In this document: in pieces, positions 34,102 through 43,011 of the stretch | Numbering within the stretch: the stretch's first letter is position 1 | Layout: the number at the start of each line of letters is the position of its first letter | Source of the DNA: CAVXTT01 sp963764685 | GTDB lineage: Bacteria; Bacteroidota; Ignavibacteria; Ignavibacteriales; Ignavibacteriaceae | Assembly (NCBI GenBank): GCA_963764685.1 | Contig: CAVXTT010000018.1 | Location: 248,001 to 312,000, forward strand | Length of the DNA stretch: 64,000 nucleotides | Direction of reading: 5' to 3' | The notes under the pieces: model-generated | What the model saw: the letters and a program-made list of their open reading frames with translations, nothing else | The model's database searches: none | What the model was told of the DNA's origin: nothing | Position numbers and translations under genes: made by a program

Positions 34102-36138
34102 CTAGCCGATACCCAGAGCGCGCAGCCCATTTACAGTAAGAAAGGTGAGAACATAGGCAAGAGAAGTAAATATTGCGAGCTGCAGCATAGGTATCCTCCA
34201 TCCCCCGGTTTCTTTTCTGGAAACAGCAAGGGTAGAAATACACTGTAATGCAAATATAAAGAAAACTATTAATCCCGTAATTGTAGCAGTGGTGAACAAT
34301 TTTTGACCGGTCCCCTCAATCTCTGCATTCCGCATTGCTGCCAGAATTGACTGCTGCAGGTTATCATCATCACTGGTGACCTTAAAAATTAATGCGAGGG
34401 AGCTTACGAATACCTCTCTCGCTGCAAAAGCCGACATCAGAGATACTCCCACGCGCCAATCCATTCCGATGGGTGTCATTACAGGCTGAATAAATTTCCC
34501 GAGATCCGAAGCATAGGAGGTTGCAAGTCTCTCAGCGTTCTGAGCGTGTAAGAGCTCCTTGCCTGTTAATCCCTGTGTATTTATCTGCGGGGAAGTATTA
34601 GGGAAATAAGTGAGAAACCAGAGTATAATTGAGAATCCGAGAATAATCGGACCTGCTTTCTGCAGGTATAACTTTGCATTACTGAAGGTATTGTAAAACA
34701 CTACCTTTGATTTAGGAACACGATAGGCGGGGAGTTCCAGGATAAAGGAAGAATTATCCTCTTCCTTTATTAGTTTATGTTTAAATTTATTTATAAATCC
34801 GGCAATTACAACCGAGCTGAAAATGCCGAATATATAAATAGATGCAAGCACAATACCGCCAAGCCAATGTTTTTCGAAAGGCACAAGAAATCCGATCAGC
34901 AATGCATAGACCGGCAGTCTGGCACTGCAGCTCATCAGCGGCAGAATGAAAATAGTAAGCAGTCTTTCCCTTTTATTAGGAATTGTGCGCGAAGCCATCA
35001 TTGCCGGAATGGCACAGGCAAATCCCGAAAGCATGGGAACAAATGATTTGCCGTTTAATCCAATACGTGAAAGAGGCTTATCGATAAGCATTGCGCCTCT
35101 TGAAAGATAACCGGTATCTTCAAGCAATCCCAGGATAAGGAACAGAATTAATATCTGGGGTACAAATACAAGAACAGATCCTGATCCGCTGATTATACCA
35201 TTTGATACAAGATCACCGAGCCAGTTATTACCGATAAGCTGAAAAGATGCCGTGGAGAGCCAGGAAAATGACTGATCTATAATATTCATCAGAGGTTCGG
35301 CTATCCAGAAGATCGAAGTAAATGTAAATGACATTATTAAAAAGAAGAACAACAAACCCCAGATCCTGTGCAGCAGAAAGCGGTCTATATTTAATGTCCT
35401 TTGATCAGGTTTATGTTTATTACGTCCGGGTATGGAGTTATCCAGAACGACAAGCTGCCTGTTTACAGCATTAAGATCAAAACAATGGGCACTGCCGGGA
35501 GAATCAATAATGATATCTTTTTCAATCTGTTCAATTTCTTTGTATAGCTCGAAAATTTTATTCTTGTCATTACCATCATATCTGACGGGAGGAAGCTTTG
35601 CGGTTCCATTCAGATTTAATCTCTTTTCAATCATTGCAGAGAGATCAAAAATTCCTTTGCCTGTCCGGCCGTCAACTTTTATAACAGGACAATTAAGGTA
35701 TTCGCTTAGCCTAAGCTCGTCAATCAGGAATCCTTTTTTCTGCAGAAGATCTGTCATTGTAAGTACTACAATGATGTTAAACCCTGATTCAATGATTTGC
35801 TTTGTAAGGAGGAGATGTCTGCTGACCTGACTTGCATCGATTGTTGTAATCACAAGGTCGGGAACACCCAATTCGGGATGTGCATAGATAGCTTCGATGG
35901 CAACTTTTTCATCCGGTGAAGCGGGGAGTAGACTTACTATTCCGGGGGAATCCAGAAGATTAGCCGGTAAATTAAATTTCTCCTGCATCCTGCTGGTTGA
36001 ATAATCAACAGTAGAGCCGGGGTAATTTACTGTCTTATGATTTTTTCCGCTAAGAAGGTTAAATAAAGTTGTTTTTCCACTATTGGGAGGTCCTGCCAGT
36101 GTTATGAGCGGAACATTCGCAGCGGTCTGAACACTCAT
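34102..36138 (-). CDS. feoB: Ferrous iron transporter FeoB
   Basis: 678 residues. The N-terminal G domain has G1 GPPNSGKTT (16-24), the switch region NYPGSTVDYS, G3 DSPG, G4 TMTD and G5 near VDGRTG. After a helical GDI-like spacer the membrane part contains two gate motifs, GSGSVLVFVPQILILFLILG and LSGFACAIPAMMASRTIPNKRERLLTIFILPLMSCSARLPVY, and the late SAFAAREVFVSSLALIF. It moves Fe(II) across the inner membrane. Its start overlaps the feoA stop by four bases (36135-36138). Confidence 0.97.
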   Translation of the reverse strand: MSVQTAANVPLITLAGPPNSGKTTLFNLLSGKNHKTVNYPGSTVDYSTSRMQEKFNLPANLLDSPGIVSLLPASPDEKVAIEAIYAHPELGVPDLVITTIDASQVSRHLLLTKQIIESGFNIIVVLTMTDLLQKKGFLIDELRLSEYLNCPVIKVDGRTGKGIFDLSAMIEKRLNLNGTAKLPPVRYDGNDKNKIFELYKEIEQIEKDIIIDSPGSAHCFDLNAVNRQLVVLDNSIPGRNKHKPDQRTLNIDRFLLHRIWGLLFFFLIMSFTFTSIFWIAEPLMNIIDQSFSWLSTASFQLIGNNWLGDLVSNGIISGSGSVLVFVPQILILFLILGLLEDTGYLSRGAMLIDKPLSRIGLNGKSFVPMLSGFACAIPAMMASRTIPNKRERLLTIFILPLMSCSARLPVYALLIGFLVPFEKHWLGGIVLASIYIFGIFSSVVIAGFINKFKHKLIKEEDNSSFILELPAYRVPKSKVVFYNTFSNAKLYLQKAGPIILGFSIILWFLTYFPNTSPQINTQGLTGKELLHAQNAERLATSYASDLGKFIQPVMTPIGMDWRVGVSLMSAFAAREVFVSSLALIFKVTSDDDNLQQSILAAMRNAEIEGTGQKLFTTATITGLIVFFIFALQCISTLAVSRKETGGWRIPMLQLAIFTSLAYVLTFLTVNGLRALGIG

Positions 36139-36356
36139 TGTATCTTTATACAGTCAGCTTCATTCTTTCGGATTGCAATTACTGTTCCTCTGATGGCAAA
36201 TGCCAGAGGATCATTAAAAAAGGAAGTACTGAGGAGTTCAATTTCCTGACCTGGTGTAAAACCGATTTCTATTATGCGTCTTGAAGAAGGATGTGTACTG
36301 TCAATTTCATCTATTTTGACAATTTCACCAAAAGTAAGTTGAGCAGCTGTTCTCAT
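36135..36356 (-). CDS. feoA: FeoA, small SH3-like partner of FeoB
   Basis: 73 residues with the FeoA pattern IDEIDSTHPSSRRIIEIGFTPGQEIELLSTSFFNDPLAFAI split here at SRRIIEIGFTPG (about 25-36) and LAFAIRGTVIAIRK. It docks on FeoB in the cytosol and modulates iron transport. First gene of the feoA-feoB unit, with the fur-family gene 60 bases after feoB. Confidence 0.95.
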   Translation of the reverse strand: MRTAAQLTFGEIVKIDEIDSTHPSSRRIIEIGFTPGQEIELLSTSFFNDPLAFAIRGTVIAIRKNEADCIKIQ

Positions 36357-36466
36357 AGGTCTGATTTAGTATTATTAAGATTTAATCTACATAAAAATAA
36401 ACCAGTTAGTGATTATTGTCAAGTAAATTCGGATAAAATTCCTGAAGCTGGATGTATCAGGAATGA

Positions 36467-36486
36467 CAAAAGATTGCAATCTTTTG
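36467..36486. promoter_or_regulatory. 20-bp perfect palindrome in the feoA / glycosyltransferase divergent region
   Basis: CAAAAGATTG followed by CAATCTTTTG is a perfect inverted repeat without a spacer, about 110 bases upstream of feoA and 77 bases upstream of the GT2 gene. It could be an operator for either side or a small hairpin. It does not match the classical Fur box. Confidence 0.4.
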
Positions 36487-36562
36487 GGCAAAATGCGTGT
36501 CATAATCACACGTAATGACCATTTAATTTTATTAATTATACTAGTCTGAAAATCAAACCGCA

Positions 36563-37423
36563 ATGAATGATAAATATACATTTTCTATAATTACACCGGT
36601 TAAAGATGAAATAAATTTCTTTCCGAAAACAGTTGAATCAGTCCTGAAGCAACAGCATTTACCAAGGGAGTGGATTATTGTAAATGATGGTTCTACGGAT
36701 GGAACAGGAGGTTTTATAAAAGACCTGGAACGTCATTATAGCTGGATTAAGGGTATCCATCTGCCCCCGGAAAGGAAAAGAAAGGCGGGAGGCGAGTTTG
36801 TAATAAATAAAGCGTTTGAGAAAGTTTCACTGGAGGGTCTGGATTATTTAATGAGGCTTGATGGGGACATACAATTTGATCAGGAGTACTTCTCCAGGTT
36901 ATTTCTTAGGATGAAAATAAATCCTAAAATTGGTATTGCCGGAGGGGTATGTCATATAATCAAGAATAACAGGTTAGTTGAAGAAAAGAACCCCGGCTTT
37001 CATGTAAGAGGGCCTGTTAAAACATATAAAGTAGAATGTTTGAAACAGATAGGAGGATTAGGCAATGAACTTGGCTGGGATACGATCGATGAGATAAAAG
37101 CTCATATGCTGGGGTGGGAAACAAAAAGTTTTCCCGATCTGAAAGTAATTCATTTAAGACCCACCAGGGGAAGTTCAGGGTGGTATAGAGCAAGGGTTAT
37201 TGACGGCATTTCAGCTTACAACTCTGCCTATCATCCATTGTTTCTTTTATCCAGGGCAGCAAAACATTTGTTCCGGCCGCCGGTAGTGGTTGGCTCTCTT
37301 GCAATGATCTGGGCCTACATAAAACAGGCGGGTAAACCCCGCCGCGTGGATAAAGACTATATACGTTTCATCAGAAAACACCAGATCAACAGACTGCTCG
37401 GAAAAGAGACCATCTGGAAGTAA
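36563..37423 (+). CDS. Family 2 glycosyltransferase
   Basis: 286 residues starting with the GT2/GT-A fold: FSIITPVKDEINFFPKTVESVLKQ, WIIVNDGSTDGTGG (about 37-50) and the metal-binding DxD as RLDGDIQFD (about 93-101). A GWDTIDEIKAHMLG stretch (about 172-185) carries the likely catalytic base region. No membrane helices beyond a weak one near 242-258, so it acts at the cytosolic side. It heads a tight three-gene polysaccharide set; donor and acceptor sugars are unknown. Confidence 0.85.
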   Translation: MNDKYTFSIITPVKDEINFFPKTVESVLKQQHLPREWIIVNDGSTDGTGGFIKDLERHYSWIKGIHLPPERKRKAGGEFVINKAFEKVSLEGLDYLMRLDGDIQFDQEYFSRLFLRMKINPKIGIAGGVCHIIKNNRLVEEKNPGFHVRGPVKTYKVECLKQIGGLGNELGWDTIDEIKAHMLGWETKSFPDLKVIHLRPTRGSSGWYRARVIDGISAYNSAYHPLFLLSRAAKHLFRPPVVVGSLAMIWAYIKQAGKPRRVDKDYIRFIRKHQINRLLGKETIWK

Positions 37424-37424
37424 G

Positions 37425-38570
37425 ATGAATAAATATCCCAAAGTTCTGATGCTCGACCCCTGGACAGTGAATAACTATTCTTATTTTCTCTGCTCACACC
37501 TCGCAAACCATGGTGCAGATGTAACTCTTGCTGTAACAGAAAACAGGAATATCAATACTAATGATTTCAAAGTACTAAAGATCCTTCCCGGAAAAGATCA
37601 ATCCCGGTCGGTATTTAATAAAACACGGAAGTACCTGTCATACCTGTTAACGTTATTAAACAATAAACAATATGATCTGCTCCACTTCCAGGCATTCCGG
37701 CGGCACAGGATCGAAGCCCTCTTCTTTTTTTTGCTGCACTTCAGGAAAACAAGACTCATATTTACTGTCCACGACGTAGACCCCCTTGACCACAGCAGAA
37801 CAGACAGGTTCCTCAACAAAATTGTTTACAGATCTGCAGATGTACTTCTTGCACATTCGGAAACAAACAGGAATAGAATTCTTGAAGAGTATAAAGTAGA
37901 ACCTTCCAAAATTGTAATAATTCACCACGGCAGTTTTGAGAACAATACTCCCGGCATCGGGCCGGATATAAATGATGCAAGAAAATATTTTGGATTGGAA
38001 GGAAAACATAATGTAATGCTGTGCTTTGGTACCATTAAAAAATATAAAGGTATAGATCTGCTGATCCGGGCAGCAGCAAAAGCATCCGAAAGTATCGACA
38101 ACCTTGTACTTCTTATAGCCGGTAAGGGAGAAAATGAATCTATTCACAATCTCTACCGGCAGCAGATTGGAAAACTTAAAACCAAATTACAGGTCATTAT
38201 GCATTTTGCATATATCAATCAGGACCAGGTAGAACTATATTTCAAAGCATCGGATGTTGTAATGCTTCCTTATACAATAATATCGCACAGCGGTGTACTT
38301 CATCTCGCATGGTCCTTTGCAAAACCTGTGATTGCTTCCAGGTCAGGGGATTTCGAAGAATTTATTAACGAAGGAGAAACAGGTTTTCTTTTTAATACAA
38401 ATAATGAAGATGATCTCAGCTCGGTTATTCTAAAAGCTTTTGAATCAAAGGAGAAACTTAAACGTATGGGAGAGTGTGCGGAAAAAAGAAACAGCGAGAA
38501 ATATTCCTGGGAGTTGAGTGCACAGAAACTAACAGCGGTTTACGATTTATTGATCAACGGGAAAACATAA
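37425..38570 (+). CDS. Family 4 (GT-B) glycosyltransferase
   Basis: 381 residues with two Rossmann domains. The C-terminal half has LCFGTIKKYKGIDLLIRAAAKA (about 204-225), KASDVVMLPYTIISHSGVLHLAWSFAKPVIAS (about 281-312, with the donor-binding region) and FINEGETGFLFNTNNEDDL typical of GT4. The start follows the GT2 stop after one base, so translation is coupled. It probably adds a sugar in surface polysaccharide synthesis. Confidence 0.85.
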   Translation: MNKYPKVLMLDPWTVNNYSYFLCSHLANHGADVTLAVTENRNINTNDFKVLKILPGKDQSRSVFNKTRKYLSYLLTLLNNKQYDLLHFQAFRRHRIEALFFFLLHFRKTRLIFTVHDVDPLDHSRTDRFLNKIVYRSADVLLAHSETNRNRILEEYKVEPSKIVIIHHGSFENNTPGIGPDINDARKYFGLEGKHNVMLCFGTIKKYKGIDLLIRAAAKASESIDNLVLLIAGKGENESIHNLYRQQIGKLKTKLQVIMHFAYINQDQVELYFKASDVVMLPYTIISHSGVLHLAWSFAKPVIASRSGDFEEFINEGETGFLFNTNNEDDLSSVILKAFESKEKLKRMGECAEKRNSEKYSWELSAQKLTAVYDLLINGKT

Positions 38571-38571
38571 T

Positions 38572-39447
38572 ATGAGTTTAATAGTCAACCTTACCCACGA
38601 CATAGATTTTATCCAAAAAACCTATCAGTACATTACTCACGACCTGCTGAAATTAAGGATTGCAAACCTTGCCAGAGTTTTCAATAAACAGGAACCATTC
38701 TGGACATTTGATAAAATAATGAGGATTGAGGATAAAGCAGGATGCAGGTCTACATTCTTTTTTCTTGAAGAATCAATTCCCTGGAATCCCTTCAGGGTTA
38801 ACCGTTGGAACCTGACTATGGGTAAATATAAATTTTCCAACCCTAAGGTTTCAGCTTTGCTTAGGGTGCTTCACTCTGATGGATGGGAAATTGCACTTCA
38901 CGGGAGTTTTAAATCTTACAGGAGTAAAGAACTGCTCGGCAGGGAAAAGGAAAATCTTGAAGCCTCACTTGGAGGAGCAATATATGGTGTGCGTCAGCAT
39001 TTTCTTAATGTAGATATTCCTTATACCTGGAAAATACAAAGGGAAGCAGGATTTTTATACGATGCAAGTCTCGGAAGGAGAGGCAGTATAGGGTTTCATC
39101 AGAATCATTACCATCCTCTTGAACATAAAAGTTCCGGGATGGTCCTTATTCCATTAACAATAATGGACTCATACCTGAAACATTTTACTAAAGGAGATCT
39201 GTCAAAAGCCTGGCCTGCTGTCTTAAAAATTATTGATGAAGCGGAAGCAAATAATGGTGTACTTTCAATACTCTGGCATAATAACTTCTTTAACGAAAAT
39301 GAACAGCCCGGGTTTGGTAAACTTTACAATAGAATAATCTGGGAATGCCGGAACAGGGGTGCAGAATTTCTGACAAGTCTTGAAGTATGCAATAGATTCA
39401 GAAGTGACAGCATCACTGCCGCGGTTACTGATAATAAAAATTCTTAA
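38572..39447 (+). CDS. Polysaccharide-deacetylase-like protein
   Basis: 291 residues opening with LIVNLTHDIDF, where THDID matches the metal-binding/catalytic Asp motif of NodB-like enzymes. STFFFLE, GWEIALHGSFKSY (about 100-112; the single conserved His), GVRQHFL, AGFLYDASLGRRGSIGF and SILWHNNFF (about 235-243) follow the order of this family. The second His of the classical HxxxH is replaced (HGSFKSY), which is usual in this subgroup. It starts one base after the GT4 stop and would trim acetyl groups from the glycan made by the two glycosyltransferases. Confidence 0.75.
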   Translation: MSLIVNLTHDIDFIQKTYQYITHDLLKLRIANLARVFNKQEPFWTFDKIMRIEDKAGCRSTFFFLEESIPWNPFRVNRWNLTMGKYKFSNPKVSALLRVLHSDGWEIALHGSFKSYRSKELLGREKENLEASLGGAIYGVRQHFLNVDIPYTWKIQREAGFLYDASLGRRGSIGFHQNHYHPLEHKSSGMVLIPLTIMDSYLKHFTKGDLSKAWPAVLKIIDEAEANNGVLSILWHNNFFNENEQPGFGKLYNRIIWECRNRGAEFLTSLEVCNRFRSDSITAAVTDNKNS

Positions 39448-39570
39448 GAAGCGCTGTTAAATGCTGTTTTCCTCCTGACAATTACCCCCGGTGCGTTGTA
39501 AAATTATCTGGAATCAGGTAATTTTAATATTCAATCTTTTATTCTTCATAAAGAAATAACGAGGTAGTTG

Positions 39571-40842
39571 ATGTCTTTGCTGCACGATAAGGTCTCAGGA
39601 AAATTAGGTGAGTGGCGCAAGGAGATAAATGATCTTCTTACAAATGGAGGAGATAAAATAATTTCCGAAGTAACTGCAGCCCAGGCTTATGGCGGTATGA
39701 GGGGAGTCCGTTCGCTTATCTGTGATACATCAAGAGTACCTGCCGATGAAGGATTAATAATAAGAGGCAAAAGATTATCAGAGCTCGTTAGTAATACTCC
39801 GGAAGAAATATTCTTTCTTCTTCTGACCGGGGACCTGCCCCTGGAACGGGAAATAACAGAGCTGAAGGTTGAAATCGGCAATAGAAAAAAAATTCCTGTT
39901 TATGTATGGGAAGTTATAAAAGCAATGCCTGCTGATTCACATCCGATGACAATATTCAATACTGCGCTGCTTGTAATGCAGAAGGAATCAGTATTTGCAA
40001 GAGAATATGATAAAGGTATCAGAAAGGAAGAATACTGGAAAGCTACTCTTGAAGATGCATTGAATATAATAGCCAGGGTTCCTGGACTTGCAGCTGGAAT
40101 TTATAGAATAAAGTTTGGCGACGGCAAATTAAAAGATCCTGAAGAATCAGATGACTTTACGGGAGACTTTGTTAACCTCATCGGGTTGGATAAAGGAAAA
40201 GATTTTTACGATCTGATGAGATTATATTTTGTAGCCCATTCAGATCACGAAGGGGGCAATGTGAGTGCTCTTGCAACTCAAACTATTAACTCCGCATTAT
40301 CGGATCTTTATTATTCACTTTCCGGCGGCTTTAATGGATTGGCTGGTCCGCTACACGGACTTGCAAACCAGGAAAGTCTTAAATGGATACTTGAGGTTAT
40401 TGAACGCTACAAAGGAACGCCATCTGAGGACCAACTAAAGGAGCTTGTATGGGAGACAATAAATGGAGGGAAAGTAGTTCCGGGGTATGGACACGCTGTT
40501 TTGCGGGTAACTGATCCCAGGTTTACTGCATTCCTCGAGTTCGGGAAAAAACATTGTGCTGATGATCCTGTATTCAAGACAGTAGAAAGATTATTTAATG
40601 TTGTCCCAGCTGAACTAAAGAAGATGGAAAAAATAAAAAACCCGTGGCCCAACGTTGATGCCGCATCGGGTGCTTTACTTTATCATTATGGAATAAAAGA
40701 ATTTTCTTATTACACCGTATGTTTCGCAGTCTCCAGGACTTTAGGATTAGCGGCCCAGGCAGTAGTTAACAGGGGTCTCGGTATGCCGCTGTTACGCCCA
40801 AAATCAGTTACCACAGAATGGGTTAGAGGATCTGTATTTTAA
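39571..40842 (+). CDS. gltA: Citrate synthase
   Basis: 423 residues beginning at the ATG at 39571, six bases after a GAGG ribosome-binding site (39561-39564); the TTG just before it is ignored. It is the long, mitochondrial-like type I synthase: catalytic His in HSDHEGGNVSA (about 224-234), GPLHGLANQESL (about 258-269), catalytic region PGYGHAVLRVTDPR (about 303-316) and FAVSRTLGLAAQ. It condenses acetyl-CoA and oxaloacetate. Together with korAB further on it supports an operating TCA cycle. It is monocistronic. Confidence 0.93.
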   Translation: MSLLHDKVSGKLGEWRKEINDLLTNGGDKIISEVTAAQAYGGMRGVRSLICDTSRVPADEGLIIRGKRLSELVSNTPEEIFFLLLTGDLPLEREITELKVEIGNRKKIPVYVWEVIKAMPADSHPMTIFNTALLVMQKESVFAREYDKGIRKEEYWKATLEDALNIIARVPGLAAGIYRIKFGDGKLKDPEESDDFTGDFVNLIGLDKGKDFYDLMRLYFVAHSDHEGGNVSALATQTINSALSDLYYSLSGGFNGLAGPLHGLANQESLKWILEVIERYKGTPSEDQLKELVWETINGGKVVPGYGHAVLRVTDPRFTAFLEFGKKHCADDPVFKTVERLFNVVPAELKKMEKIKNPWPNVDAASGALLYHYGIKEFSYYTVCFAVSRTLGLAAQAVVNRGLGMPLLRPKSVTTEWVRGSVF

Positions 40843-41066
40843 TAATATTCGTTATTTAATATAGATACTTAATCAATATCTCCAATAATTATTAATTATA
40901 TAAAATAATTTTTATATGCCTTGATGTAATCAAATTGTATAGAGCATTTAACACTTGCTATTATGCAAATAATAAATTAATATAGCGCCGGATTAGAAAA
41001 ATGTCCGACGGCTCAGGTAAGACTCTTTTCTTTTCTTCCCCTATAAATTTTCAATTATATAAAATC

Positions 41067-41073
41067 AAGGAGG
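41067..41073 (+). promoter_or_regulatory. Perfect Shine-Dalgarno of the following T9SS gene
   Basis: AAGGAGG lies four bases before the ATG at 41078. Most genes here have weak or no such site, so this suggests strong translation of the exported protein and fixes its start. Confidence 0.7.
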
Positions 41074-41077
41074 TATT

Positions 41078-42169
41078 ATGCCCAGTAGTTTACTTATTCC
41101 CGGTGATGGAATACAGTTGAGGTCTTTTGTTATGTGTATAATATGTGTTGCTTTTATTATGAGTCCGGAGGTTTCAGCCCAAACAGTGCATTATGGTGAT
41201 ACAGTTGTTCTTGGAAGTGGGGTTGCCTTTACCTGGATTGAAACTGATGCCCAAAGTGTTCCGCTGCGTATTGGTCTTAGCCTTACTGAAGCCGCTGTAA
41301 CTAATCCGGCATCGGGATTGCATTCTGTTGATTTTCCTACCGTCACTTCTGATTCGTTATTTAGGCATTCACTTTTTGCCTATGAGCCGAACGGCCATGC
41401 ACCAACAGGAATTTATGACCTGCCGCATTTCGATATACATTTTTATATGATCACAGCCGGAGAACGGCAGACAATAGCAGGGGGAAATGATCCTACTCCT
41501 ATTCCGGATATTTTTATGCCCGAAGGATATGTTACTCTACCCGATATGGGCGTATTCTCTATTCCTCAAATGGGAGTACATTTTGTTGACTCATTAGCGG
41601 GTGAGCTGCACGGGCAGACTTTCGATAAAACTTTGTTATATGGATTCTACCAGGCAAAAATGATTTTTGTGGAGCCTATGATCACACGGGCATTTCTTTT
41701 AACTCATCCTGATACTATCTTCAGTATTAAACAGCCCGATGCATACCAGAGAACGGCGTTTTACCCTGAAAGTTATGTCGTAAGGTTTAACGATCAGAAT
41801 AGTCTTTATGAGATATTTATTACCGATTTTACACTGCGGACTGGAGTAACTTCTGCCGGTAATTCATCCGATATACCATTAAATGAAAGTTTCACTCTAC
41901 ATCAAAATTATCCAAACCCATTTAACCCCTCTACAGTAATCAGGTTCGGTATTTTGACAGAAAGTCATGTTAAAATAGAAATATATAATTTACTTGGTGA
42001 ACTAGTGGGGATTCTGGCAGATGACGTCAGACCGGCAGGAAATCATAGCATAAGCTGGACGCCTGATAACGGATTATCATCTGGGATGTATATATACAAG
42101 ATGGAAGCTAATGCACTTTCGGGTAGTGAAACATTCAATGCTTTCAAAAAGATGCTGTTGGTGAGATAA
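41078..42169 (+). CDS. T9SS-exported protein with a TTHB210-like (DUF5602-type) domain
   Basis: 363 residues: N-terminal export signal (FVMCIICVAFIMSPEVSAQ), a central domain (about 40-250) with the telling stretch FAYEPNGHAPTGIYDLPHFDIHFYM, then MPEGYVTLPDMGVFSIPQMGVHFVD, FDKTLLYGFYQAKMIFVEPMITRAFL, and a T9SS sorting domain (LHQNYPNPFNPSTVIRF ... KKMLLVR). The PHFDxHFY region, rich in His and Asp, recalls proteins related to Thermus TTHB210; I hold this at moderate confidence. The His/Asp cluster could bind metal. It stands alone with its own ribosome-binding site and terminator. Confidence 0.7.
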   Translation: MPSSLLIPGDGIQLRSFVMCIICVAFIMSPEVSAQTVHYGDTVVLGSGVAFTWIETDAQSVPLRIGLSLTEAAVTNPASGLHSVDFPTVTSDSLFRHSLFAYEPNGHAPTGIYDLPHFDIHFYMITAGERQTIAGGNDPTPIPDIFMPEGYVTLPDMGVFSIPQMGVHFVDSLAGELHGQTFDKTLLYGFYQAKMIFVEPMITRAFLLTHPDTIFSIKQPDAYQRTAFYPESYVVRFNDQNSLYEIFITDFTLRTGVTSAGNSSDIPLNESFTLHQNYPNPFNPSTVIRFGILTESHVKIEIYNLLGELVGILADDVRPAGNHSISWTPDNGLSSGMYIYKMEANALSGSETFNAFKKMLLVR

Positions 42170-42178
42170 AAATTTAAC

Positions 42179-42209
42179 CCTGCCCTCTCAGGATGCTGAG
42201 AGCGGCAGG
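42179..42209 (+). terminator. Strong hairpin after the T9SS gene
   Basis: CCTGCC-CTCTCAG pairs with CTGAGAG-(c)-GGCAGG around a GATG loop: 13 base pairs with one bulge, ten bases past the stop. The T-run is weak (CTTATT later), so it may stabilise the mRNA 3' end as much as terminate. Confidence 0.6.
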
Positions 42210-42390
42210 ACCTGCTTATTAAAAAACGCCATGGTAAAGGCCTTATGGAATAAAAAGATAACTTTTTTCAGACTTACCTTACAAGTCCATACCTCTCTTT
42301 CACCAGATATTAAAGCTTATTCAGTTTTCTCTGAAGTGAGAAAAAATTACAAAAATTTATTAGTAATTGCTTTATAATTGCTTATCTAAA

Positions 42391-42471
42391 GGCCATCTCT
42401 AAGCCATCTGTAAGCCATAAAACGTCACTTATGGCCTTCAGATGGCTTACAGATGGCTTACAGATGGCTTA
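42391..42471. repeat. Inverted plus tandem repeat of AGATGGCTTAC forming a long hairpin
   Basis: Three tandem copies of AGATGGCTTAC (11 bp, 42440-42471) are faced by their reverse complement at 42394-42418. A 19-bp perfect stem (42400-42418 with 42442-42460), extendable to 25 bp with one mismatch, encloses a 23-base loop; a second register exists with 42453-42471. No flanking gene reads through it. Confidence 0.85.
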
Positions 42472-42479
42472 TACATATA

Positions 42480-42990
42480 CAATCTTTGTGCTATTCTAAG
42501 TAAATAGCATATTAAATGTGAAATTTTCTTGAAAAACATTGGGGAAAGAAACCAGGATAAGCGGATTAAGGCTATGAGATTGCAAGACTTATGAATTTTA
42601 CGAATAAAAAGAGAGAAGGCATTTCAAAAGTTGGGATATGTATCAAACCGAATATCGACTGGAGGTATGAAGGAAATAGCAAAATACGGATGGAATCTAT
42701 CCAACTTTATGAGCTTTTCTGAGGATGAATTTATTCGTTAAGATATAATGGATCCCAGGGGTCAGAAAATCCATTTAAACTACCAGAGGATTTTTCGTTG
42801 GAAAGCAGGCGGATATATTTAGTTTAGTAGGAGATTAAAATTGAAAAGAAACAAATTTGTCCAATATGGATAGTTATTCAAGATTTTTTCTTATTTCTAT
42901 TTCATTTAGCACACCAGTAGATCGTATAAAAAAATTTTATTCTTTTAGTTTTAGTAAATAAATTGAAATTAGTCCCCTCATATTCTATAT
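42480..42990. other. AT-rich spacer before pyrG, nothing recognised
   Basis: About 500 bases without a credible gene on either strand. Short frames lack codon structure or homology that I recognise. It must contain the pyrG promoter. No riboswitch was recognised. Confidence 0.45.
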
Positions 42991-43011
42991 TTGAAGGCAA
43001 AAAAAATTAAA

